Source: SZUA-430 sp044375275 (GTDB lineage: Bacteria > Pseudomonadota > Alphaproteobacteria > Micropepsales > Micropepsaceae). From it: DNA of 13,007 nt. The position numbers and the translations under genes are program-made. Shown here piece by piece: positions 1-5,934 of this stretch; the stretch's first letter is position 1; each line of letters begins with the position of its first letter. Location: NCBI GenBank assembly GCA_044375275.1, contig JBILMZ010000087.1, forward strand, positions 1-13,007, written 5' to 3'. The notes beneath the pieces are model-generated. The model ran no database searches and was not told the origin of the DNA. It saw nothing but the letters and a program-made list of their open reading frames with translations.

Positions 1-7
1 GCAAAAC

Positions 8-499
8 TCAGTTGAGACGTTGTTTTGGCCGCCATCGAATCATCTCCTGGATACCCAAAAACTGAATCACAGATCGATAATTCTGCAAACTTCCCGCTTT
101 AGCGGGGGAGGTGGCTGCGCATCGCGGGACGCGATGCTGCAGACGGAGGGGGGCCGTGCAGCTGGCTATGTGTTCAAGCACGGCATCAAGGTTGCGATAA
201 ATGTCTTCGTTGCAGATGCGGACGACGCGCCAGCCATTCGCCTCCAGATAGGCCGTACGTCGGCGATCATGGCTGCGTCCTTCATCAGTCCAGTGCGTGG
301 GTCCATCGACTTCGATCACCAACCGCGCCGCGATGCAGGCAAAGTCCGTGATGTACGGCCCAAGCGGATGCTGGCGCCTGAAGCGTAACCCGCCCTGTCG
401 GCCCTTTCTCAGGAAGGACCAGAGAATGACTTCTGCATCCGGCATGGTGGACCGGAGGGACTTGGCGTGTCGCGCGGCTTTGGTTGTGTTCTTTCGCAT
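8..499 (-). CDS. DUF559 (Vsr-like) endonuclease-domain protein, 163 aa
   Basis: Residues about 13-112 match the DUF559 domain, a small relative of very-short-patch-repair (Vsr) and other PD-(D/E)xK-like nucleases. Visible family motifs are the PDAEVILWSFLR start (20-31), RFRRQHPLGPYITDFAC (39-55), the acidic core VIEVDGPTH (61-69; E63 and D65 are likely metal ligands), R-rich 79-81 and GWRVVRICNEDI (89-100). The fold suggests a DNA nuclease, but no substrate is established for most DUF559 proteins. Residues 116-136 are encoded by a repeat copy (91-154), so the C-terminal tail is repeat-derived and probably outside the catalytic domain. A full repeat copy (562-727) lies upstream, so the gene sits between direct copies. 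The start is the ATG at 497-499; no convincing Shine-Dalgarno precedes it. Family assignment is confident; biochemical activity is inferred. Confidence 0.85.
   Translation of the reverse strand: MRKNTTKAARHAKSLRSTMPDAEVILWSFLRKGRQGGLRFRRQHPLGPYITDFACIAARLVIEVDGPTHWTDEGRSHDRRRTAYLEANGWRVVRICNEDIYRNLDAVLEHIASCTAPLRLQHRVPRCAATSPAKAGSLQNYRSVIQFLGIQEMIRWRPKQRLN
91..154 (+). repeat. Intergenic-type palindromic repeat, copy 1 (right half only)
   Basis: This copy shares the right half of the element at 562-727: a CCCGCTTTAGCGGG hairpin, then GAGGTGGCTGC, an 8-bp stem GCATCGCG/CGCGATGC with a 3-nt loop, and TGCAGACGGAGGGGGG. The left half is missing; similarity stops near 91. It lies inside the 3' end of the DUF559 reading frame (minus strand), where it encodes residues 116-136. 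It has the same orientation as copies 2 and 3. Confidence 0.9.
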
Positions 500-561
500 G
501 GCGCGGTTCGAACACGTGGGTGCGATTCATGCGAGCTTGAGATTGTAACAGAATGTCGTGC

Positions 562-727
562 CTCCCCTCCCGTGCAGCACCTGCGGTGCGCACGTACTCC
601 CCTCGCTGAAGCGAGGGGAGAAACCGCTGTGATGGTGGAAAGCGCTCACTCCCCGGTTTCCTCCACCGCTTTAGCGGGGGAGGTGGCTGCGCATCGCGCT
701 CGCGCGATGCTGCAGACGGAGGGGGGC
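562..727 (+). repeat. Palindromic intergenic repeat, copy 2 (complete)
   Basis: Complete element of about 166 bp made of four successive hairpins: a variable one (571-594, ten pairs with one bulged A); CTCCCCTCGC/GCGAGGGGAG with a 4-nt loop (597-620); CCGCTTTAGCGG with a GAGG tail (from about 665); and GCATCGCG-CTCG-CGCGATGC (about 691-710), ending in TGCAGACGGAGGGGGGC. It begins upstream of the DUF559 gene and ends 5 bp beyond the stop codon of the DUF4345-type gene, so that minus-strand transcript runs straight into it. It could work as a terminator or 3'-end stabiliser there. Confidence 0.9.
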
Positions 728-732
728 TGTGA

Positions 733-1095
733 TTACAGGATGTGGCCGAGGAACGGCCAGGCGACCAAGCCGCCGATGGCGAGTTCGACCACGATGCCGG
801 CAAAGTTCGCAGGTGTCGGGGCGCGGTCGATGACTGCGGAGAGAATCCTCGCGAAGCCTGCCATCAGCCATGCCGACGCCAGAGCGAGGAACGCGTGGGG
901 TTCCTGGGTCACAAGCGCATAAAGCGACATGCCGATGAAGATGCCGCCATAGGTCGCGCGTACCTCGGAGATCGAGTGCGCGAGGCCTGGCACAAGCTGG
1001 AGGCCGACGAGGCGCAGGCCCGCCTGCGGGTATACGAAGCTGAGGAGGCCGAGGGCGAGGCTCGCGAACGCGGCGATCAATGATGTCAATTCCAT
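733..1095 (-). CDS. Small four-helix membrane protein, DUF4345-like, 120 aa
   Basis: A short, strongly hydrophobic protein with about four predicted membrane spans (roughly residues 4-20, 45-63, 67-88 and 97-118). The pattern of a first helix, then EVRATYGGIFIGMSLYAL (44-61), then a helix followed by an R-I-L-S-A-V-I-D loop and a final E-containing helix, fits the DUF4345 group of inner-membrane proteins. Their function is unknown. AGGAAGGAG lies just upstream of the ATG at 1093-1095, which supports the start. The gene begins 21 bp after the stop of the adenosine kinase-type gene on the same strand, so co-transcription is likely. No link in function to the kinase is apparent. The family call is from pattern memory only. 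Confidence 0.75.
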   Translation of the reverse strand: MELTSLIAAFASLALGLLSFVYPQAGLRLVGLQLVPGLAHSISEVRATYGGIFIGMSLYALVTQEPHAFLALASAWLMAGFARILSAVIDRAPTPANFAGIVVELAIGGLVAWPFLGHIL

Positions 1096-1116
1096 GGGTG
1101 CATCTCCTTCCTGCGA

Positions 1117-2112
1117 CTAGACAAGACCGGCCTTGCCGGCCAGCGCCTTCAGGGAGACCTGCGGGCGCGGACCGAAGTGCGAGATCACTTCTGCTGCCGC
1201 AATGCCGCCGAGCCTGCCACACACATCCAGTCCCAGGCCCCGCGAAGTGCCGAAGAGGAAGCCGGCTGCAAACTGGTCGCCGGCGCCTGTCGTGTCGACG
1301 ACGCGCTCGACGGGTTCGGCGTCGATGATGTGGACTTCGCCATTGCCAACGATCACTGCGCCCTTCTCGGAGCGCGTGATGGCGGCGGTCTTGCCCCACT
1401 TGCGGAATGCCTGCAAGGCGCCGTTGAAGCTGTCCGTCTGGAACAGCGACTTCGCTTCTTCCTCATTGGCAAAGACGATGTCGATGTCGCTCTTGAGGAG
1501 ATCGAGGAACTCCTCGCGCCAGCGGCCGACGCAAAACGGATCGGACAAAGTAAAGGCGACGCGGCGCGATGCTGCACGGGCATGAGCAATGGCCGTGCGG
1601 ATCGCCGCCTTTGTCGTCGGCGCATCCCAGAGGTAGCCCTCGATGAACAGGATGCTGGAATCGGCGATCAGCGCTTGTGACATGTCGGCTGCATGCAGAT
1701 CGGATGCGCATCCAAGGAACGTGTTCATGGAGCGCTGGCCATCCGGCGACACAAGGATGTGGCTTGACGCTGTCGCCACCGTGCCGGCAACAGGCTTTGC
1801 ATCAAAGGCCACTCCCGCCTTGCGGATATCGGCCATGAAGACCTGCCCCAGCCGGTCGTCATTGACCTTGCCGATGAAAGCGGCCCGGCCGCCCAGCGAG
1901 GAAATGCCTACCAACGTGTTGGCTGCGGAGCCGCCCGAGGCCTCGACCGCACCCTGCATGGATTTTCCCAGAAGTTCCGCGCGGAAACTGTCCACCAGTG
2001 TCATGGCGCCCTTGGCAATGCCGTGCTCATTCAGGAAGCCGTCCGTGGTGGAGGCCAGAATATCTACAATCGCGTTGCCGATCCCGAGCACGTCGAATTT
2101 TGCTTGATGCAT
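1117..2112 (-). CDS. PfkB-family sugar/nucleoside kinase, adenosine kinase-type, 331 aa
   Basis: Ribokinase/PfkB-fold kinase, closest in style to the adenosine kinases annotated widely in Alphaproteobacteria; the expected reaction is ATP-dependent phosphorylation of adenosine to AMP in the cytoplasm (purine salvage). The N-terminal DVLGIGNAIVDI (7-18) is the substrate-side start of the family. GGSAANTLVGISSLGG (60-75) with GKVNDD (81-86) is PfkB signature 1. DTTGAGDQFAAGFLFG (273-288) is signature 2, with D279 as the predicted catalytic base in the GAGD anion hole. The length is normal. The ATG at 2110-2112 is preferred because AAGGAAA precedes it at good spacing and the family's N-terminus begins there; an upstream in-frame extension to 2286 overlaps the divergent gene and looks non-coding. 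Some family members use other sugars, so substrate specificity is an inference. Confidence 0.9.
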   Translation of the reverse strand: MHQAKFDVLGIGNAIVDILASTTDGFLNEHGIAKGAMTLVDSFRAELLGKSMQGAVEASGGSAANTLVGISSLGGRAAFIGKVNDDRLGQVFMADIRKAGVAFDAKPVAGTVATASSHILVSPDGQRSMNTFLGCASDLHAADMSQALIADSSILFIEGYLWDAPTTKAAIRTAIAHARAASRRVAFTLSDPFCVGRWREEFLDLLKSDIDIVFANEEEAKSLFQTDSFNGALQAFRKWGKTAAITRSEKGAVIVGNGEVHIIDAEPVERVVDTTGAGDQFAAGFLFGTSRGLGLDVCGRLGGIAAAEVISHFGPRPQVSLKALAGKAGLV

Positions 2113-2129
2113 TGCCGTTTCCTTATAAT
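2100..2129 (+). promoter_or_regulatory. Candidate sigma70-type promoter for the EI24-lipoprotein pair
   Basis: TATAAT (2124-2129) matches the consensus -10 exactly; a weak -35 (TTGCTT, 2100-2105) lies 18 nt upstream. It points toward the plus-strand gene starting at 2201, which would give a leader of about 65 nt. It overlaps the start of the divergent kinase gene, and the kinase Shine-Dalgarno lies on the other strand at about the same place. The call rests on one good hexamer. Confidence 0.35.
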
Positions 2130-2200
2130 TTCCGCGACACCGATTGGCGGTGAGGTACAGTATCGCCGACCGTCGCACAACCGCAGCCGGAAGCCGCTTC

Positions 2201-2863
2201 ATGTTCTCCAGTGCCGCAGCCGCCCTGTCGCAAATGTTCGATGCCCGGTTCCGTGGCGTCCTGGTGCTCGGGATCGGGGGCACCATCGCCCTCTTCTTCG
2301 GGCTGCTGTTCGGCCTGCAGTGGATCGTCTCAAGCGTGCCGGACTTCGGGATGAGCTGGGTGCAGGAAGCCTATCGCATCATCTCGGCGTCGCTGCTGAC
2401 AATTGCCTTCATCTTCCTGGGCGTCCCCGTGGCCCAGACCTTTGCCAGCATATTCCTTGACCGCATCGCACATGCCGTCGAGGGCAAGTACTATCCCGAC
2501 GCCAAACACGGCGAAGGCACCGGCTTTTGGGGGATGTTGCGGGCGGGGCTGGTATTTGCTGGCATCAGCTTCGTGCTCAACCTGCTTTCCATTCCGGTGA
2601 CACTCGCGTCGTTCGGCATCGGGGCGGCGGTGATGTTCTTCGTGAACGGCTATCTTGCCGGCCGAACGTTCTTCGAGCTCGCCGCCTTGCGCCACATGCA
2701 GCCCTCGGAAGCACGTCAGTTGCGGCGGCGCCATCGTGTGCGCCTGTTCATGGGCGGTGCCCTGATCTCGCTGTTGTCGATGATCCCGATTCTGAATTTC
2801 TTCGTGCCGCTGTTCGGCGCCGCCATGATGACCCACGAATTCAACAAACTTGCGAAAGGCTGA
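2201..2863 (+). CDS. EI24/CysZ-like integral membrane protein, 220 aa
   Basis: A polytopic inner-membrane protein with about four to five spans (roughly residues 18-42, 58-84, 113-135, 137-155 and 183-208). The opening FDARFRGVLVLGIGG and the C-terminal SMIPILNFFVPLFGAAMMTHEF (193-214) are the typical edges of the EI24 domain. This domain is shared by eukaryotic EI24 and bacterial CysZ-like proteins; CysZ takes up sulfate in enterobacteria, but transport by this protein is not shown. The ATG at 2201 is chosen over an upstream TTG (2144) because GGAAG precedes it and the EI24-type N-terminus starts there. Only 3 bp separate its stop from the lipoprotein gene, so the two form an operon. I am confident of the family and unsure of the role. 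Confidence 0.85.
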   Translation: MFSSAAAALSQMFDARFRGVLVLGIGGTIALFFGLLFGLQWIVSSVPDFGMSWVQEAYRIISASLLTIAFIFLGVPVAQTFASIFLDRIAHAVEGKYYPDAKHGEGTGFWGMLRAGLVFAGISFVLNLLSIPVTLASFGIGAAVMFFVNGYLAGRTFFELAALRHMQPSEARQLRRRHRVRLFMGGALISLLSMIPILNFFVPLFGAAMMTHEFNKLAKG

Positions 2864-2866
2864 GGC

Positions 2867-3307
2867 ATGAGTTCCGTTCTGCGCCGCGTTGCCGCCACGC
2901 TTTGCATTTGCACGACCCTTGGCGCCTGCCAGACCATCAATGACCTTTCAGGTTCGGGCCCTGACACGCCACCTCCCGTCACGGTCGATGCGCCCGCGCC
3001 GCCTGTGACGGCGCCCGTCGCTGCTGCCAGTGATGCCGGCCGTGGCGGATCGCTTTCCGGCATGAAGGGTGACCAGCTGCTGTCGCTTTGGGGCGAGCCG
3101 ACGCTTCGCCGCAAGGAAACCGGATCGGAGCTGTGGACCTTCGGCAAGCCACGCTCCACCTGCTCCCTCCTCGTCTATCTCTATCCCGACAACAGCGGAC
3201 AGCTGACCGTCATGCGCGGCGAGGCCCTGCCAGGTGGCGCCGGCGATGCAGCCATCGACAGCTGCGCGCGTGCCAACAGCCTGTCTTCGGTGAAGCCCGT
3301 CAGCTGA
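2867..3307 (+). CDS. Predicted lipoprotein, 146 aa
   Basis: The first 21 residues form a lipoprotein signal peptide: R6-R7, a hydrophobic stretch, and lipobox LGAC with Cys21 as the acylated residue. The residue after Cys is Gln, not Asp, which favours the outer membrane under the Lol rule. Residues 30-60 are a Pro/Ala/Val-rich linker. The compact domain after it (about 64-140) holds GMKGDQLLSLWGEPTLRRKE and a later C-S-L-L-V-Y-L-Y strand. The pattern (small helix, L-x-x-x-x-G-x-P turn, then W-x-F and strands) recalls SmpA/OmlA-type domains of envelope-assembly lipoproteins, but the match is only suggestive. The gene starts 3 bp after the EI24-like gene, and its ribosome-binding region lies in that gene's end. 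It converges on the NUDIX gene with 7 bp between the stops and no visible terminator. Confidence 0.85.
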   Translation: MSSVLRRVAATLCICTTLGACQTINDLSGSGPDTPPPVTVDAPAPPVTAPVAAASDAGRGGSLSGMKGDQLLSLWGEPTLRRKETGSELWTFGKPRSTCSLLVYLYPDNSGQLTVMRGEALPGGAGDAAIDSCARANSLSSVKPVS

Positions 3308-3314
3308 CGCGCGC

Positions 3315-3857
3315 CTAGAACGTCTTTTCGAATGGCGCGAAGTCGGCGCGGCCTTCGACTTCGCGAAAATGGTTCAGCGCGGCGTACACACTCGGAAAGG
3401 CGAGTTCATTCCAGGGAATCTCCTCCCAGGCGAAAAGCCTGACCTCGAGGCTCTCTGTCCCCACACCAAATTCCTCGCGCGCGAGCGTGGCGCGGTAGAT
3501 CAGCTGGACCTGCGAAATGCGGGGGACCGCGTATACACCCAGCAGGCGATCAATCACGATCGGGGCCAGTGCCTCTTCCCACGCCTCCCGCCTCGCGCCT
3601 TCGGCCGGTGCTTCCTGTTCTTCCAGATATCCTGCGGGAATCGTCCAGAATCCGCGGCGGGGCTCGATTGCGCGACGGCACAGCAGGATTCGTCCGTGCC
3701 AAGAACAAACGGCACCGGATACAATTTTTGGATTCACATAGTGAATGTGTCCACAGGCCTGGCACACATGACGCTCCACATTGTCCCCGTCGGGCACGCG
3801 GCGTTCAAAACTGCAACAGGTCTGCGGTGATGGAGATGGCGGATAGCTACTGCGCAT
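3315..3857 (-). CDS. NUDIX hydrolase with zinc-ribbon-like N-terminus, 180 aa
   Basis: Residues about 45-170 form a NUDIX hydrolase domain. The Nudix box is G76-x5-E82-x7-R90-E91-A-W-E94-E95-A-L97-A98, so all metal-binding Glu residues are present, but the usual Gly near the end is Leu97. I recall the same change in alphaproteobacterial relatives (EEA followed by a non-Gly residue), so the enzyme is probably active. RRAIEPRRGFWTIPAGYLEE (61-80) is typical of the NudC/ADP-ribose-pyrophosphatase-like, zinc-ribbon-bearing subgroup. Its ribbon normally has two Cys pairs: the second is intact here (C32, C35), while the first appears as adjacent C14-C15 rather than CxxC. The substrate is probably a nucleotide-sugar or dinucleotide, unproven. 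The start is the ATG at 3855-3857, with only a weak GGGGA upstream. It is divergent from the MarR gene across 86 bp. Confidence 0.9.
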   Translation of the reverse strand: MRSSYPPSPSPQTCCSFERRVPDGDNVERHVCQACGHIHYVNPKIVSGAVCSWHGRILLCRRAIEPRRGFWTIPAGYLEEQEAPAEGARREAWEEALAPIVIDRLLGVYAVPRISQVQLIYRATLAREEFGVGTESLEVRLFAWEEIPWNELAFPSVYAALNHFREVEGRADFAPFEKTF

Positions 3858-3898
3858 ATTGTCACTTGTCCCCGGCGCACGTTCTGGTCAACATTCGC

Positions 3899-3918
3899 CA
3901 CGAAGAGCGCACTTCGTG
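3899..3918. promoter_or_regulatory. 20-bp palindrome, candidate MarR operator
   Basis: CACGAAG, a 6-nt spacer and CTTCGTG form a perfect 7-bp inverted repeat between the divergent NUDIX (start 3857) and MarR (start 3944) genes. It ends 25 bp before the MarR start codon. MarR-family dimers usually bind 16-20 bp palindromes in their own promoters, so this is a good candidate for autoregulation and for control of the divergent gene. Binding itself is inferred. Confidence 0.55.
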
Positions 3919-3943
3919 CCGATTATTTCACCGGACCGAGAAA

Positions 3944-4432
3944 ATGGCAAAGAGCTTTGACCTCGAGACTTCGCCCGGACACCTGCTGCGGCGTGCCAAC
4001 CAGTTCGCGAATGATCTGTACACGAATGAAGCGGATTCCTCTGCCCTCACGCAACGCCAGTTCGCCGTGCTGTTCGCCATCGACCAGCGCGAGGGTGCGA
4101 GCCAGACGGAACTTGTGCAGGCCACTGGCATTGACCGCTCGACGCTGGCCGACATGATCGTTCGCCTGCAGGGCAAGGACCTGCTGGCCCGCAAGCGCAC
4201 GGATGAAGACCAGCGCGCCAATGCCGTTCGCCTCACGCCCGTCGGCCGCCGCGCCCTGCGCTCGGCGATGCCGGCGATGCTGCGGTCGGAGTCCGGGATC
4301 CTGGAAGTGCTGCCTCAACGCATGCGCGTCGAGTTCATCAAGGCGCTGACGCTGATTGCGCAGGCGGCGATGGAAGCGCAGTTGTCGTCTGATGAAGAGA
4401 AGACGAAGGGCAAGGCGAAGAAGAAGCGCTGA
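3944..4432 (+). CDS. MarR-family transcriptional regulator, 162 aa
   Basis: A winged helix-turn-helix repressor of normal MarR length. Residues 1-35 form the N-terminal dimerisation helix; LTQRQFAVLFAID (35-47) opens the DNA-binding part. SQTELVQATGIDRSTLADMI (53-72) is the helix-turn-helix, with recognition helix about 64-75; RKRTDEDQRANAVRLT (83-98) is the wing with the family's D-x-R motif. C-terminal helices close the dimer, and the last 14 residues are a Lys-rich, probably disordered tail. The ATG at 3944 is chosen because the MarR N-terminus starts there; the frame continues upstream to 3569, but that part lies over the NUDIX gene. The ligand is unknown. It probably controls itself and perhaps the divergent NUDIX gene through the palindrome at 3899-3918. 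A repeat copy starts 10 bp after its stop. Confidence 0.92.
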   Translation: MAKSFDLETSPGHLLRRANQFANDLYTNEADSSALTQRQFAVLFAIDQREGASQTELVQATGIDRSTLADMIVRLQGKDLLARKRTDEDQRANAVRLTPVGRRALRSAMPAMLRSESGILEVLPQRMRVEFIKALTLIAQAAMEAQLSSDEEKTKGKAKKKR

Positions 4433-4442
4433 GCCTGACACA

Positions 4443-4614
4443 CTCCCCTCCCGCGCTTCGCGCGTACTCCCCTCGCTTCCGCCTTCGCCAAGGCTACGGC
4501 GGACAGGAAAGCGAGGGGAGAAAGATGAATGTGCTCGGATCCCGGTTTCCTCCCCCGCTTTAGCGGGGCGAGGTGGCTGCGCATCGCGGTACGCGATGCT
4601 GCAGACGGAGGGGG
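4443..4614 (+). repeat. Palindromic intergenic repeat, copy 3 (complete, with extra inner hairpin)
   Basis: Complete copy of about 172 bp with the same order of parts as 562-727. The variable hairpin is CGCGC-TTC-GCGCG (4452-4464). The next stem (CTCCCCTCGCTT, 4467-4478, with AAGCGAGGGGAG, 4509-4520) is opened by an inserted small palindrome, TCCGCC...GGCGGA (4478-4503). Then come CCCCGCTTTAGCGGGG (about 4553-4568) and GCATCGCG-GTA-CGCGATGC (4581-4599), then TGCAGACGGAGGGGG. It begins 10 bp after the MarR stop codon and may end that transcript. The remaining 127 bp to the next gene (4615-4741) hold no clear feature. Confidence 0.9.
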
Positions 4615-4741
4615 AACACGCGGAAACCGAAGAGCGGCCCCCACTCCGGGCTCACCAATGGCGCTGCACTGCGTCCGGACGCTTGCTTTTTGGTCCTCCC
4701 GTCGGATAGTAGGCCTGTTCTCGGGCCCTCACGACAGCGTC

Positions 4742-5851
4742 ATGCGCATAGACCCAGTTCAACTCTCGTCCCTCATTGGCGACATCTATGAATGCGCGCT
4801 CGAGCCTTCGCGCTGGAACGATGCGCTCACGCGGTTTGTCTCGCATTTCAGTCCGCCCGACTGGGATGTTGCTGCGCTCATGTGGGAAGGGGTCAATCGT
4901 CCGGGCGTGCGATGGGTTGGCACCACCGGACTGGTCGCGCATGCCATCCAGGGCTATGAGATGGTATTCGCGGGCACCAATGTCTGGAGCGGGAAGGCCG
5001 GCGACCTGCCCCTGGGCGAAGTGATGGACACCGACGCACTGGTGTCACGCGCGGAGTTCCTCAAGAGCGACCTCTACCAGAAGTTCCTCAAGACGTGGGG
5101 CATAGAACTCGCACTCTTCGTGATCTTCGAGCGCGCAGCGCAGGAGCAACTGGCACTCGTGATGCCTGGGCCGCCGAACCGGGAGATCGAGCACTTGCGG
5201 CGCGGGTTGCGCCTCATTGCGCCCCATGTGCAACGCACCATTCGCATCAGTCACGGCATTGCCGAGGCAAACCTTCGCGCTGCTGGCGCAGAGGCGGCGC
5301 TCAATCTGGGTCACGTCGCCATCATTGCCGTCGACGCGAACATGGGTGTCGTGAGCAGCAACGAAAGGGCAAACCAGCTCGCCGGCACCGCCATGTTCAC
5401 GCTGCAGAACAATCGCCTCATTTTCGCCGATGCAAACGCCCAGAAACTTCTCGCGTCTCTCGCAGAGTGTGAAACGCCTTCCAGTGAAGCCTTCCGTGTT
5501 GAAGCCGCTGATGGCACGCGCTACGCGGTGCTTGCCATGAACATACGCCCGCAGCAGCAGCCTGTACTCGGTGGCTGGGTGGAAGGCGCCCGCGTACTTG
5601 TCTCTGTTTCGCTGCCGCACCAAGCGCCGCTGATTGAAATCGATCACCTGAAGGCCTGGTTCGACCTTACCCCTGCCGAGGCAAGGCTGGTGGTGGCACT
5701 GGCGAACGGCAAAAGCACGACTGACTACGCATCGGAACGCGGTGTGACGATTGACGCCATTCGTTTCCTTCTGAAAAACGTCTTCAGCAAGACCGGCGCC
5801 AGAAATCAGGCCCAACTGATGACGCTGGTCACACAAGTACCCAAGGCCTGA
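4742..5851 (+). CDS. LuxR-type HTH regulator with PAS-like sensor region, 369 aa
   Basis: The C-terminus (about 305-365) is a LuxR/GerE-type DNA-binding domain: FDLTPAEARLVVALANGKS (307-325), then TTDYASERGVTIDAIRFLLKN (326-346) and VFSKTGARNQAQLMTLV (347-363). This variant, with F-x-L-T-P-A-E and K-T-G-x-x-x-Q-A-x-L-x, is common in alphaproteobacterial regulators whose N-terminal part is a PAS/GAF-like sensor. Here residues 1-180 form a divergent globular region, and 185-295 look PAS-like (HVAIIAVDANMGVVSSNERA at 191-210). There is no phosphoacceptor receiver domain and no LuxI homologue in the window, so it is an orphan regulator with an unknown signal. The ATG at 4742 is chosen; the frame runs back to 4529, but that part lies in the repeat. 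No strong Shine-Dalgarno is visible. The two exported paralogues follow on the same strand, 83 bp downstream. Confidence 0.85.
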   Translation: MRIDPVQLSSLIGDIYECALEPSRWNDALTRFVSHFSPPDWDVAALMWEGVNRPGVRWVGTTGLVAHAIQGYEMVFAGTNVWSGKAGDLPLGEVMDTDALVSRAEFLKSDLYQKFLKTWGIELALFVIFERAAQEQLALVMPGPPNREIEHLRRGLRLIAPHVQRTIRISHGIAEANLRAAGAEAALNLGHVAIIAVDANMGVVSSNERANQLAGTAMFTLQNNRLIFADANAQKLLASLAECETPSSEAFRVEAADGTRYAVLAMNIRPQQQPVLGGWVEGARVLVSVSLPHQAPLIEIDHLKAWFDLTPAEARLVVALANGKSTTDYASERGVTIDAIRFLLKNVFSKTGARNQAQLMTLVTQVPKA

Positions 5852-5852
5852 G

Positions 5853-5879
5853 GCGGCCTACCCAAACAGGTAGTGCCGC
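5853..5879 (+). terminator. Hairpin after the LuxR-type gene
   Basis: GCGGCCTACC (5853-5862) pairs with GGTAG-T-GCCGC (5869-5879), ten pairs with one bulged T and a 6-nt loop, starting one base after the stop codon region. No T-run follows directly, so a weak terminator or an mRNA-end hairpin are both possible. Confidence 0.4.
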
Positions 5880-5934
5880 TCCCTGCCCCTCCTGCAATCT
5901 TCTTCCCAGATGCTGAAGAAAAGGGAGTGGCAGA

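Noticed and set aside
91..727. CRISPR array or insertion-sequence ends as an explanation of the repeats
   Set aside because: Copies are too few, not regularly spaced, have no spacers and no target-site duplication or transposase; intergenic palindromic repeats fit better.
285..803. Minus-strand open frame of 172 codons across repeat copy 2 and the DUF559 gene
   Set aside because: Its sequence is translated repeat plus an out-of-frame reading of the DUF559 gene; no domain is visible.
4683..4710. Possible promoter TTGCTT / GATAGT upstream of the LuxR-type gene
   Set aside because: Both hexamers match weakly (3 and 4 of 6) and spacing is 16; too likely by chance.
4529..4741. Upstream extension of the LuxR-type reading frame
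   Set aside because: The extension begins inside repeat copy 3 and has no regulator-like sequence; the start at 4742 fits better.
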